Shown here: positions 16,152 to 24,603 of the stretch, piece after piece | Layout: every line of letters starts with the position of its first letter | How positions within the stretch are numbered: position 1 is the stretch's first letter | Source of the DNA: Candidatus Zipacnadia bacterium | GTDB taxonomy: Bacteria > Armatimonadota > Zipacnadia > Zipacnadales > Zipacnadaceae | DNA length: 43,734 nt | NCBI GenBank assembly: GCA_029820565.1 | Contig: JALGUR010000013.1 | Location: 1 to 43,734 of the forward strand | Direction of reading: 5' to 3' | Program-made: the position numbers and the translations under genes | The notes under the pieces: model-generated | Seen by the model: only the letters and a program-made list of their open reading frames with translations | Database searches by the model: none | What the model was told of the DNA's origin: nothing

Positions 16152-19100
16152 TTATGCCTGGCTGAAGGCGGCCACATCGTAGTAGGCAATCCCAATGAAT
16201 AGAGTACCCTCGGCTACCGCCGGCGAAGAATATATTCCGTAGGGAGTACGGTAGTGCCACCGGCTCTCCCCAGTCTCCATATCCAGGGCATACAACGCAC
16301 CGTCTTTAGAGCCAATATAGACGATGTCGCCGGTAATCACTGCTGAGGCCAGTACCTCTTCGGCGGTCTCGGCCTTCCAGACTATCTCACCAGTGGTCTT
16401 GTCCAGACAGTAGACGAACCCGTCGGTACAGCCGGTGACCACTCGGTCTTCACTAACGGCTGGTGAGGAGCGTATTCGGCCCCCCAGCGGTGTCTGCCAA
16501 ACAATCTGCCCGCCGGTCAAGTCAATGGCGTACATCATAGAGTCATCCGAGCCGCAAAATACCTTGCCCTCGCTTATGGCCGGGGAGGAAGAGACTGGCC
16601 CGTTGGTATCTATCCGCCAGCAGAGTTGGCCATCGGCGATGTGATATGCATAAAGGCTGTTGTCCCAGGAGCCTATGATTACCAACCCCTGGGCTACTGC
16701 CGGTGCGGCCAATATCTGATCCTGAGTTGGCACTCGCCAAATGACTTCACCGCTGGTCGGATCAATGGCCCACAGAGTGCCGGCCTCATCGCCAATAAAT
16801 ATGCGATTATCAGCCACATTGGGGGCTGACCTAATAGGGCCGGCTAACTGGCGGCGCCAGCCCTCGCGACCGGACGCCGCGTGTAGAGCATACAGATTCC
16901 CGTCAGTTGAGCCGAAGACGACGAAGTCTTCGGCTACTGCGGCAGTGGCTTCTATGTGGTTGTCGGTAGTAACGGTAAAACGGACTGTGCCCCGCTGGCT
17001 ATCCAGAGCATAGAAGTTGTTATCGCGTGAGCCGACGTATACCAGTCCGTCAGCGACCACGGGTGAGGCGATGATCGGCCCGCCGGTGCGGGTTGTCCAT
17101 ATCTGCTTTAGTGGCGGATGTAGAGTCTGGGGAAGATAGGCACAATGCTGCGGACTACCCCCGAACATCAACCAGCAGTCCGTCCCAGTAGTTGCTTGTT
17201 GTTGACTGGCCACCAGTTCCTGTTGGGCATGCTGCACATATCGGCGGCCGATGGCAGAAGTAGTGGTTTCCAAGGCTCGTTGGAGGTTGGCTTGTGCTTG
17301 GTCGAACTCACGGCGCAGCCCTTGGGCCAGGCCCAGAGCATACATCACAGACGGGGTCGCCCGGTCACTCTGAGCAGCCTTGGTCAATCTACCCAGAGCC
17401 TCGTCTGAGACCGACAGTTGGCCGAGGGCATAGGCTACGGCCCAGGCTTGGTCAGGCTGGGCCCCCAGTCGTTTGAGCAGCGTCTGGGCGCTGTCCTCCT
17501 CTCCCAATTGGCGCAGCGAGTCGGTGATTGTCTCGGTCAATTGCTCGTCCTGGTCAGTCAAAGCCTCAATTAATGGTCGTTCGCAGTGCCGGGAACCAAT
17601 CTGCCCCAATCCCGCCGCCGCCACTTGCTGCTGGTCGCTGGGACCAGTCTGAAGTAATCTGGTCAGTTCGCCCTGCAAGGTCTCCAGATAGTCGCGGGCC
17701 TGTCGTCGTACAGACGGTACTTCATCATTGAGACCCTCAACCAAAGCCGGTATCAACTCGCGGTGGAGGTGTTTGCTCAGATGCTTATAGGTAGTTTCCC
17801 GCACGGTCTGCGAGGAGTTGGTGAGCAGAGAGGCCAGCACTGAGTAATGGGCGTCAGCCAATTCGGTGGCGCGGGAAAACCAATATTCAGCGTCAACCCG
17901 GCCAGCGGCGGCGCTGCGAATTATGAGGTCCAATTCTTCGGGAGATATGCGCAACTCCCGGCGATGCTCGCCGATGATGCGCAACTCCTCAGCACCCATA
18001 AGCAGACTAAATTTCTGGAAATTATTCAGTTCGCGAGTAAGCAGGTCCTGGACGTCCTTGAGTTTGATTTCCTCCTCGGACATCCAGTCATCTACCTTCT
18101 CGGCTACATATTCGTGAACTAACTCATAGTTGCGCCGCTTATCCCGCTGGACGCTGCGCAGCAGCCGGTAGTCCACCAACTTGGCCAGGACTCGTTCAAC
18201 GGTCTCCTGACTTTGACCTAATTCCTGAGCGATGCGTTCCCGGGGCCGGGCCGCCTTCAGTTCGGAGGAGGCCACCATATCTTTAAGAATAGCCCGCGCC
18301 AGGCGCCGCTCGCCCAGGGTCAACTGGCCCAGAACATAGTCAAGATAGTCGGCCAGTATCTTTTCGGCTTTGCCTAAGCGCTGGTAAGTATGCTGGGTGA
18401 TGGTATGTGAGCCCGGGGAAAGGGCCTCGTAGAGGCGGTGACAAACAATTTGGAGTTGGGCAGGCTCCACTCCCTCCCGGGAAAGGTCTTCTACTATCTG
18501 ATCCGCCAAGTCTCTCTCCACCTGGATGCCGAAGTTCACCGCTGGCTTGAGAATAGCGCTGTGAGCCTGGTGGTGGTCGAGTTTGGGCAGCCGGTAGACA
18601 TTTTGCATTATATCCGGCAGTCGGTCGCGTAGTTCGTACAATTCACCGACAAAATCCTCACGTAGGACCAAGACCAAGTGCGGGTCAGGCTGGTCCATAT
18701 CCAGGTAATCTTGGATTTGACTGATAAAGTTGTCACGGACTTTCTGCCCCAACTTGACGAAAAATTCCTCGAACTGATCCAGGAAAACCACTACGTCCTG
18801 GCCGGTAATTTCAGCGGTCTGGGCCAACAGTTCGCCCAAAGGGACCTCGGCCAGTTCCTCAGGCAGTTCATAGCCCGCCTGGCCAATGGCTTCTATGGTC
18901 GCCTGGCGTATACTGGCAGTGGGGTCGTCCTCGCAGTGGGCATAAACCGGTAGCCACACCTCGTCAGCGCCGGGCGTCTCATCTTCGACTACACCGAGCA
19001 GGCGGGCCATTACTCCGGCTTTAATCAGAGAGGTCTTGCCAATACCCGAACGGCCAAATATCACGGTCAATGGATGGGAACGTATCAGGTCAAGGACTTC

Positions 19101-20093
19101 CTGTATCTCTCGGTCGCGGCCGAAGAAGAAATCAGTGTCCTGGACGTCGAAATAGTCTAAGAAGCGATAGGGCCCGCCGCGCAGGACAGTGAGTTCTTTG
19201 CGCCGCCGCGAGCGTCGGGTGTGGCGGTGAGTAAACCAGTCAACCAGCTTCCCGGAGAATTCGTTGAATTCTCCTGCTTCGCGCACCAGCATATGTCGGG
19301 CGGACTGGCGAGATTGCAGCAGTCTGACTACCTCTGGCTGCAGCGAATGATACTCGACGCTGGACGGGCTTTCTAACTTCAACTCGGTGTATTTCTGCTT
19401 ATCACTGACTGGCACCAAGGAATTGACCCAGAATATCTTGCCCCCTTCGGCCGGGACATAATTCAGCAACGGCCGGTCGCGGTCAGTGTAGGCAGTGAAG
19501 ATAACCACCACGCTAAAGGCGTCAGTGATGATCTTACCGAGCGGCTGAAGTCCGGCCTCTATCTCGGCAGGGATAAGGGGGAGGTATTTACTCGCGAGGT
19601 CTCCTCCACACTTAACGACAACCAGCCGCGTCGAGTCTTCCAGGGCCAACGAGATGGTTTCTGGCTCATCCACCCCTGCTACTAACAGATGATAACCCGT
19701 GTCAGGCTCCAAATGTTGAGTATGCAAAGCCCGCTCCAACAGGTCATCCGGCTCCATAGTAAAAATAGTGGGGAAATAGCCGTCCTTGACCAGGCGAGAT
19801 AGTTGAGTGTGCCCCTCAGCCGGGCGAGCGGCAGATAACTTTTCTCGGAGCAATTGGCAGCGCTCGGCGTGGTCGGGGACTTTTTGGGCAAATGCTTCCA
19901 GGGCTGCGGTCCCGCGCCGCTCAGCGGCCAGTTCTTGGAAAGAATGTCCCGCCTGCTCGGTGGCCAGTTGCTCCAGTAGAGTACTGAGCCTAATGTCTTG
20001 GGGTGGCAGTTTGACGCTACTGCCAATAAACAGTACGTGCTGGCCGAGTCGGTGGCGGCGGCCTTTGATGTAGTCAGCAATGACTTTAAGCAT
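16152..20093 (-). CDS. Giant STAND ATPase with degenerate SIR2-like N-terminus, helical repeats and PQQ/BamB-like propeller
   Basis: 1313 aa from the ATG at 20093 (GGGTGA upstream). Residues about 20-300 look SIR2-like: LFIGSS at the start, then YFPTIFTMEPDDLLERAL and LVVVKCGGDL where active enzymes have TTNYDxLLE and a catalytic HG, so catalysis is doubtful. An nSTAND1-type ATPase follows: FFGRDREIQEVL, Walker A GRSGIGKTSL (347-356), Walker B VVVFLDQFEEFF (434-445) and VLVLREDF (475-482). A winged-helix-like part and HEAT-like repeats occupy about 640-940. The last 300 residues form seven to eight PQQ-type blades (SSPAV...VYxGSxDG.LYALD.TG). Similar architectures occur in bacterial defence and signalling proteins, but no antiphage role is shown here. 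It follows a tRNA gene on the same strand. Confidence 0.85.
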   Translation of the reverse strand: MLKVIADYIKGRRHRLGQHVLFIGSSVKLPPQDIRLSTLLEQLATEQAGHSFQELAAERRGTAALEAFAQKVPDHAERCQLLREKLSAARPAEGHTQLSRLVKDGYFPTIFTMEPDDLLERALHTQHLEPDTGYHLLVAGVDEPETISLALEDSTRLVVVKCGGDLASKYLPLIPAEIEAGLQPLGKIITDAFSVVVIFTAYTDRDRPLLNYVPAEGGKIFWVNSLVPVSDKQKYTELKLESPSSVEYHSLQPEVVRLLQSRQSARHMLVREAGEFNEFSGKLVDWFTHRHTRRSRRRKELTVLRGGPYRFLDYFDVQDTDFFFGRDREIQEVLDLIRSHPLTVIFGRSGIGKTSLIKAGVMARLLGVVEDETPGADEVWLPVYAHCEDDPTASIRQATIEAIGQAGYELPEELAEVPLGELLAQTAEITGQDVVVFLDQFEEFFVKLGQKVRDNFISQIQDYLDMDQPDPHLVLVLREDFVGELYELRDRLPDIMQNVYRLPKLDHHQAHSAILKPAVNFGIQVERDLADQIVEDLSREGVEPAQLQIVCHRLYEALSPGSHTITQHTYQRLGKAEKILADYLDYVLGQLTLGERRLARAILKDMVASSELKAARPRERIAQELGQSQETVERVLAKLVDYRLLRSVQRDKRRNYELVHEYVAEKVDDWMSEEEIKLKDVQDLLTRELNNFQKFSLLMGAEELRIIGEHRRELRISPEELDLIIRSAAAGRVDAEYWFSRATELADAHYSVLASLLTNSSQTVRETTYKHLSKHLHRELIPALVEGLNDEVPSVRRQARDYLETLQGELTRLLQTGPSDQQQVAAAGLGQIGSRHCERPLIEALTDQDEQLTETITDSLRQLGEEDSAQTLLKRLGAQPDQAWAVAYALGQLSVSDEALGRLTKAAQSDRATPSVMYALGLAQGLRREFDQAQANLQRALETTTSAIGRRYVQHAQQELVASQQQATTGTDCWLMFGGSPQHCAYLPQTLHPPLKQIWTTRTGGPIIASPVVADGLVYVGSRDNNFYALDSQRGTVRFTVTTDNHIEATAAVAEDFVVFGSTDGNLYALHAASGREGWRRQLAGPIRSAPNVADNRIFIGDEAGTLWAIDPTSGEVIWRVPTQDQILAAPAVAQGLVIIGSWDNSLYAYHIADGQLCWRIDTNGPVSSSPAISEGKVFCGSDDSMMYAIDLTGGQIVWQTPLGGRIRSSPAVSEDRVVTGCTDGFVYCLDKTTGEIVWKAETAEEVLASAVITGDIVYIGSKDGALYALDMETGESRWHYRTPYGIYSSPAVAEGTLFIGIAYYDVAAFSQA

Positions 20094-20135
20094 CGTCTTC
20101 ACCCGACAATTGGGCGACTTTATGGCCCTTGCGAA

Positions 20136-20179
20136 CAGACCACTCCCGCCCAGTAGCATCTGTAGCCTGGAGTGGTCTG
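20136..20179. repeat. 11-bp inverted repeat between tRNA and STAND gene
   Basis: CAGACCACTCC (20136-20146) and GGAGTGGTCTG (20169-20179) are perfect inverted copies separated by 22 nt. It is 20 nt downstream of the tRNA CCA end and 43 nt upstream of the STAND ATG. There is no T-run after it on the minus strand, so a plain intrinsic terminator is not supported; it may be an operator, processing site or termination structure. Confidence 0.6.
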
Positions 20180-20198
20180 CCCATATAGTGTCTGATTA

Positions 20199-20273
20199 TG
20201 GTGGGCCCGGGCGGATTCGAACCACCGACCGATCGGTTATGAGCCGACTGCTCTGCCGCTGAGCTACGGGCCC
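20199..20273 (-). tRNA. tRNA with CAT anticodon (Met elongator or Ile2)
   Basis: 75 nt including an encoded CCA. A full cloverleaf folds: acceptor GGGCCCG/CGGGCCC, D stem GCTC/GAGC, anticodon stem GTCGG/CCGAT around loop CTCATAA, variable loop CGGTC, T stem GGTGG/CCGCC with loop TTCGAAT. The anticodon is CAT at 20241-20239. Base pairs C4-G69 and C5-G68 are those reported as TilS lysidine determinants in E. coli tRNA-Ile2, so Ile(AUA) is as likely as elongator Met. It is not an initiator on acceptor grounds, since positions 1-72 are paired. Confidence 0.93.
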
Positions 20274-20298
20274 CCGGTTACATTATGATTATTATACT

Positions 20299-20327
20299 AT
20301 TATATCCCACTAATCGCCAGTCTACAA
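20299..20327 (-). promoter_or_regulatory. Candidate tRNA promoter
   Basis: Minus strand TATAAT (20304-20299) has a 17-nt spacer to TTGTAG (20327-20322, 3/6). Transcription would begin about 18 nt before the tRNA 5' end. Two more TATAAT boxes lie nearby (20296-20291 and 20340-20335) and a TTGACA at 20334-20329 is badly spaced, so the exact promoter is uncertain. Confidence 0.5.
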
Positions 20328-20340
20328 TTGTCAAATTATA

Positions 20341-20545
20341 ACACAATATCACCCTCAAGTCCAGAGCGTTTTTTCAGGGGACGGAGAACTGGGAACTGCA
20401 GCAATGGCAGCGAACTGACAGGGGACAGGGTAGTGGGAACTGCAACGGCCAACGGCATAGATATTCTTGCCGTAGGAGCGGCATCTCTGCCGCGACCGGG
20501 GCGGTGACGTAGAAGGACAATCGCGACAGGACGCCGGTCCCACGA
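20341..20545. repeat. Gene-free stretch with dispersed repeats upstream of nadA
   Basis: No gene is supported. The stretch holds GGGGACGGAGAACTGGGAAC-like and GGGACAGGGTAGTGGGAACT-like direct repeats (about 20378 and 20422), then GTAGGAGCGGCATCTCTGCC and ATCGCGACAGGACGCCGGTC, which look like short palindromic repeat units. Confidence 0.55.
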
Positions 20546-20613
20546 CGGTGAGTAGTGAGCCCGGCTTGTCTTATCCGGGCAAAGGTGATACCATCTACTT
20601 AGGAATAACGGAT

Positions 20614-21558
20614 ATGGCACAGACCCTTCGCAAGCAGGTGTTCACTATGGCTGACCAGTCCGAACTTGTAGAAGAAATCAATGAACTTAAAAGCCAGCGC
20701 CACGCGATAATCCTGGCCCATAACTACCAGTTGCCCGAAATCCAGGACATTGCTGACGCTCTGGGCGACTCGCTGGGCCTGTCCCGTCAGGCCGCCGCTA
20801 CCGATGCCGAGACGATCGTCTTCTGTGGCGTGCACTTTATGGCTGAGAGCGCCAAACTCCTCTGTCCTGACAAGACTGTCCTGATGCCCGATACTGGTGC
20901 CGGCTGCCCGATGGCGGATATGATTACGGCCGACCAACTCAGGGAGTTTAAGGCTCAGCACCCGGGCGCGCCGGTAGTGGCCTATGTGAATACTACGGCC
21001 GCAGTGAAGGCTGAGTCCGATATTTGCTGCACCTCGTCCAATAGTGTGCAGGTGGTGCGCTCGCTGCCCGAGGAGACCATTCTGTTCGTGCCCGACATCA
21101 ATTTAGGCGATTGGACCCAGGAGCAAGTGCCCGAGAAGAATATCATCCGCTATCCCGGCCACTGCGCCCCTCATCTCAACATCCGTCCCGAGTTTATTCG
21201 CCGGCTGAAGGAAGAACATCCCGAGGCGGTAGTGATGGCGCACCCGGAGTGCGTCAAACAGGTCAGAGACCTGGCCGATGTGATCACCTCTACTGGCGGA
21301 ATGGTGAAATTCGCCGCCGAGACCGACGCCAAAGAGATGATCGTGGGGACCGAACAAGGGCTGGTCTACCGGCTCCAGCAGGAAAACCCCGACAAGACCT
21401 TCTACCCAATTCAGCAGGCCCTGTGCCCTAATATGAAGAAGACCACGCTGCCCAAGGTGTTGGGTGCCCTAAAGAATATGACCGGGGAGATAACCATAGC
21501 GCCGGAGGTCGCGGACAAAGCCCGGCGCAGCGTAGAACGGATGATTGAATTGGGGTAG
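20614..21558 (+). CDS. nadA: Quinolinate synthase A
   Basis: 314 aa from ATG 20614 (AGGA 9 nt upstream); an ATG at 20647 is a possible alternative and a frame back to 20548 adds a non-conserved tail. It condenses iminoaspartate with dihydroxyacetone phosphate to quinolinate for NAD synthesis. The 4Fe-4S ligands are C84 (KLLCP), C184 (YPGHCAPH) and C271 (ALCPNM). Other family marks are LAHNYQ (34-39), GDSLGLSR (51-58), MADMI, VAYVNTTAAVKA (122-133) and VMAHPEC (207-213). Neither nadB nor nadC lies nearby, so it is an isolated biosynthetic gene. It is transcribed away from the tRNA gene. Confidence 0.96.
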   Translation: MAQTLRKQVFTMADQSELVEEINELKSQRHAIILAHNYQLPEIQDIADALGDSLGLSRQAAATDAETIVFCGVHFMAESAKLLCPDKTVLMPDTGAGCPMADMITADQLREFKAQHPGAPVVAYVNTTAAVKAESDICCTSSNSVQVVRSLPEETILFVPDINLGDWTQEQVPEKNIIRYPGHCAPHLNIRPEFIRRLKEEHPEAVVMAHPECVKQVRDLADVITSTGGMVKFAAETDAKEMIVGTEQGLVYRLQQENPDKTFYPIQQALCPNMKKTTLPKVLGALKNMTGEITIAPEVADKARRSVERMIELG

Positions 21559-21573
21559 GGCATGAAGGGCGAG

Positions 21574-21609
21574 CGGGGAACCCGCTTTTTGAAAAAAGCC
21601 GGTTCCCCG
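21574..21609. terminator. Long hairpin after nadA
   Basis: CGGGGAACCCGCTTTTT pairs with AAAAAGCCGGTTCCCCG around a minimal turn, 16 of 17 pairs with one C-C mismatch. It is 15 nt after the nadA stop. The T-run lies inside the stem rather than after it, so it may be a terminator or a dispersed hairpin repeat. Confidence 0.55.
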
Positions 21610-21639
21610 TACCCCTCCGGCAAAAACTTTTAAAACTGT

Positions 21640-21720
21640 AGGAGGGCCGTCCTCGGCCCGATTGGTATCGTAGCGACAGACAACGACGATCGGGGCAAGG
21701 ATGCCCCTCCCACAGTCGGC
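21640..21720. repeat. Dispersed palindromic repeats between nadA and the prepilin-like gene
   Basis: Contains TGTAGGAGGGCCGTCCTCGG and then GATCGGGGCAAGGATGCCCC. The second unit is the same as that at 161-180. Each is a short palindrome. Confidence 0.65.
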
Positions 21721-21728
21721 AGCATTAG

Positions 21729-22505
21729 CTACGGCGGCTGATGTAACTGCTCAAGTGTTGATACGTGCCCGTCCACATATAACACATTAAACTCGCCGGC
21801 GTGGGGCCCAGTTGTTAGGTCACCAGGCCCAGGGGCATCCCACGCCATTGGTTCCTCCATCGGATTGCTAACCTCTTCAATATTCTGGCCGGCCAGTGCT
21901 TCGTTGAAGACATACTGTTCCCCAGTGCTCGGACACGTGTAGAGCTCCTCGGCCTCCAGGTACGGCTTGAGGGCCTGCCGCCAGGAGTCGGTAGGCGGAA
22001 GCAAGTTGTCATTGTCCACGGCGTACACCCGAAGGGCAACGCCGATCTGCTGCAGGTTAGACATACAAGAGACTTGCTGGGCTTTGTACTGGGCGCGGGC
22101 AAAGACGGGAACGAGAATGGCTGCCACGATAGCCAATACTGCCAGTAGTACAAAGGCAGCGCCGGCGACTACCAGGATTATGACCAGAGCATTAGATTTA
22201 CGAGGCACGGCGGCTTGCGAGGTGGGAGGCGCTGAGACCGGCGTTGGCGGTGCGGTCGGCTGGGGGATAGCAGCTTTGGCCCCAAAGATCTCACTGGCCG
22301 CCAGCCAGGGCTCATCGCGGCCCAATTTGACAGAATCATCGGCCACTACGCGCCCATCCCGCCAGCAGAACTGTAGTGTCTGCCAGTCATAGGGGCCATA
22401 CACCTCCCCACCGCGGCTCGTCCACCAACTAATATCGCCGCCACAGTCGGGGCAGGTTAGACCAGTCTCCGTCACCGGCGCATCACATGTCGGGCAATTC
22501 GGCAT
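21729..22505 (-). CDS. Zinc-ribbon/GYF-like/transmembrane/prepilin-like fusion with DG-H motif
   Basis: 258 aa from ATG 22505 (AGGAG 9 nt upstream; the ATG three codons earlier abuts that site). Order of parts: a zinc ribbon (CPTC...CPDC, about 4-20), a GYF_2-like domain (EVYGPYDWQTLQFCWRDGRV then LGRDEPW), a Pro-rich linker, a transmembrane helix (ALVIILVVAGAAFVLLAVLA), then PVFARAQYKAQQVSCMSNLQ and QIGVALRVYAVDNDNLLP, ending with FNVLYVDGHVSTL. The second half is the DUF1559/H-X9-DG prepilin-like type, but the normal N-terminal class III leader (RRGFTLIELL) is absent, so it is not processed as a pilin. It is probably a membrane-anchored cytoplasm-sensing protein. Function unknown. Confidence 0.8.
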   Translation of the reverse strand: MPNCPTCDAPVTETGLTCPDCGGDISWWTSRGGEVYGPYDWQTLQFCWRDGRVVADDSVKLGRDEPWLAASEIFGAKAAIPQPTAPPTPVSAPPTSQAAVPRKSNALVIILVVAGAAFVLLAVLAIVAAILVPVFARAQYKAQQVSCMSNLQQIGVALRVYAVDNDNLLPPTDSWRQALKPYLEAEELYTCPSTGEQYVFNEALAGQNIEEVSNPMEEPMAWDAPGPGDLTTGPHAGEFNVLYVDGHVSTLEQLHQPP

Positions 22506-22582
22506 TGCGGCCATCTCCTATTTGTGCGACCCGTCAGGTTAGGGTAGCTGCGTCAAGATAGCAGCTCCGCGCACACACTTGT

Positions 22583-23632
22583 CTATCCCTCGCGCTGCTC
22601 CAGCAATGCCTGGAGAGCGTCAATGTCCTGGTCGGCCACGGGAGTGCCGTACTCCCACGGCTGGCCGGTCAGGGAGGACTTGCACATACCCATCAGCGTC
22701 CGGAAGCCGCGCATGGAGTGCTCCAGGCTGCACTCGTGCTCCGCGGCCGGGTCTTCTATCCATTTGCCCACCGCCCGCGTGAACTCTACCTGGGCTTGCT
22801 CATTGTCGTCCCACCACGAGGTCGGTCCTCCGACAGGCTCAGCCATTCCCCGGCGCTGGTAGCCCCAGCCCTCATTCTGAGTATGCCAGGCATAGCCCTC
22901 AGTGCCCCAGACATTGAACTCCAGGTGCATATAGCAGGTGCTCTCGCCCAGGGTGTTGACGCCGTCCTGGCTGTGGACCCACAGGACCTCCAGGGGGCCG
23001 GGGAAGAGAATCCGGGCCAGGGTCTGACGCGGAGCATAGTGCTCTATGGGGCTTTGGAAGCCTTCGGCTCCGGCGGACGTGGCCCAGACCGCCATGGGGT
23101 CGGCTTCCTGGAGAATCATCAGTAACAGGTCCATCATGTGGCCGCCCATCTCCAGAAGAGTCCGGGAGAAGGTGGCGGCCCGGATGAACTTAATCTCTCC
23201 GATGCAGCCATCGGCCAGCGACTGGCGGAATTCCTGCCAATGGGGCATATAGCGGCGCTGGTGGTTGACCGCCATCAGGCAGCCCGTCTCGGCCGAGGCG
23301 GCGGCCAGGGCCTCTCCTTCAGAGGGGCGCAAGGCCATGGGCTTTTCCATAGTCAGCGCCTTGACGCCCGCCTGCGCGCACTTAACGGCGGGCTCTACAC
23401 GGACTGTCGGGTGGGTCATAATGTAGGCTATGTCGGGCGGCTGGTCGGCTAACATAGCGTCCACGTCGGTGTACCGAGCCGTGACGCCAAAGCGCTTGCC
23501 GAACTCCTGTAATTTGTCGCTGTCAATGTCGCACAGAGCCGCCAGTTCCATCTCCGGTATGCGCTGGAGCATCTCGGCCTGATGGGTACCCCGGGCTCCG
23601 CATCCGATAATCGCACAGTCGTATTTAGCCAA
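22583..23632 (-). CDS. Gfo/Idh/MocA-family oxidoreductase (first copy)
   Basis: 349 aa when started at a TTG (23632) with GAGAGGTG 8 nt upstream; the longer frame to 23731 adds a tail lacking conserved features. The N-terminal Rossmann motif is CAIIGCGARGTHQAEML with the acidic ADP-ribose residue at LAALCDIDSDK. The family's EKPMAL segment carries the catalytic lysine, and MAVNHQRRYMPHW follows. The C-terminal half is the mixed alpha/beta substrate domain. Such enzymes oxidise or reduce sugars, inositols or aldoses with NAD(P). It lies 122 nt downstream of an isomerase-like gene and with a second Gfo/Idh forms a three-gene sugar cluster. Substrate unknown. Confidence 0.88.
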   Translation of the reverse strand: MAKYDCAIIGCGARGTHQAEMLQRIPEMELAALCDIDSDKLQEFGKRFGVTARYTDVDAMLADQPPDIAYIMTHPTVRVEPAVKCAQAGVKALTMEKPMALRPSEGEALAAASAETGCLMAVNHQRRYMPHWQEFRQSLADGCIGEIKFIRAATFSRTLLEMGGHMMDLLLMILQEADPMAVWATSAGAEGFQSPIEHYAPRQTLARILFPGPLEVLWVHSQDGVNTLGESTCYMHLEFNVWGTEGYAWHTQNEGWGYQRRGMAEPVGGPTSWWDDNEQAQVEFTRAVGKWIEDPAAEHECSLEHSMRGFRTLMGMCKSSLTGQPWEYGTPVADQDIDALQALLEQREG

Positions 23633-23753
23633 CGCTAATGCACCTCTCTTTTGTGTATTGTCAAAGGAATTCGGACTGCCCCGCGAGCCCGCTGACGTGT
23701 AAGGGCCTGTGGCATTGCCGTCACCTGCCACAGATTGGCCTGGGCGAGCTACC

Positions 23754-24581
23754 TCAGCACAGCGGGTCCAGGATGGCCATGGCGCGTTTAATGTCCTCTA
23801 CTTGCTGAGGGCCGCTGATTTCGCGCTCAATGGCCAATACGCCCCGGAAGCCCTTGTCCTTCAGTTTAGGCACTAACACGGGGAAGTTGACCCGGCCTTC
23901 GCCCATAGGTTTCTCCACGCCCAGGTGAGTCCCGTCAGTGGGATACTCGCCGTCCTTCGCGTGTACGCCACGCACATACTGGCCGAAGACATCCACAGCA
24001 TCAATGGGGTTAGCCTTGCCATACATCAGCAAGTTGGCGGGGTCCAGGTTAATCCCCAGGTTATCCGTACCTACGTCCTCAATGAGCCGCAGGAGGGTAA
24101 CAGGTGTCTCCTGGCCGGTCTCAAACCAGAACTCAATGCCCTCGCTCTGGCAGACCTGGGCGATGCTCCTTACCGCATGGACTGTGCCGAAATAGTCTTC
24201 ATCACCGGGAAACTCAGGGATAAATCCCAGGTGAGTGGTAATGGATGGCACACCGATCGCCCCCGCCACGCGGGCGGCGTTCTCCATAGTCGCGGTGCGC
24301 ATACTGCGGGTAGCCGGCGGGACCAGGCCGATGGTGGTCGGGCCCTGGACAAAGTCCCAGACCATCCGGCCCGGGGGCATTGCCCAGAGCGTGACAATGG
24401 TGACGCCGCACTTGTCAGCGGCCTGGCGCAGCGCCTGGCCGTCCTCCAGGGCAGTCTCGGCGGCCCAGTGGACTTGACAGTGTTTGAGGCCCAGGTCCGC
24501 GACTTTAGCCATAGGTTCCTCAAAGTCGCGATGCCCGTGGGCCGAAAGCATTACGCCGATTTGTAATTTGTCATTAGTCAT
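23754..24581 (-). CDS. Sugar phosphate isomerase/epimerase (xylose-isomerase-like TIM barrel)
   Basis: 275 aa from ATG 24581, 7 nt after GAGGTG. The barrel family is seen from strands KLQIGVMLSAHG, CQVHWAAE, VPSITTHLGFIP (metal-proximal His), EFWFETGQE (Glu), LGINLDPANLLM (Asp), RGVHAKDGEYP (His, Asp) and GVLAIERE near the end. These residues form the divalent-metal centre of the AP-endonuclease-2-like family. It lies between two Gfo/Idh/MocA oxidoreductases, a pairing common in catabolism of sugars or inositol-like compounds. Substrate is unknown. Confidence 0.88.
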   Translation of the reverse strand: MTNDKLQIGVMLSAHGHRDFEEPMAKVADLGLKHCQVHWAAETALEDGQALRQAADKCGVTIVTLWAMPPGRMVWDFVQGPTTIGLVPPATRSMRTATMENAARVAGAIGVPSITTHLGFIPEFPGDEDYFGTVHAVRSIAQVCQSEGIEFWFETGQETPVTLLRLIEDVGTDNLGINLDPANLLMYGKANPIDAVDVFGQYVRGVHAKDGEYPTDGTHLGVEKPMGEGRVNFPVLVPKLKDKGFRGVLAIEREISGPQQVEDIKRAMAILDPLC

Positions 24582-24603
24582 CAAATACACCTCACATAGT
24601 ATT

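Noticed and set aside
16061-16195. N-terminal extension of the TPR protein
   Set aside because: It reads through a dispersed repeat and overlaps the end of the STAND gene; no ribosome-binding site.
16152-20093. Annotation as an active NAD-degrading SIR2 defence protein
   Set aside because: The catalytic histidine and TTNxD motifs are not present, and no phage-defence partner gene is visible in the window.
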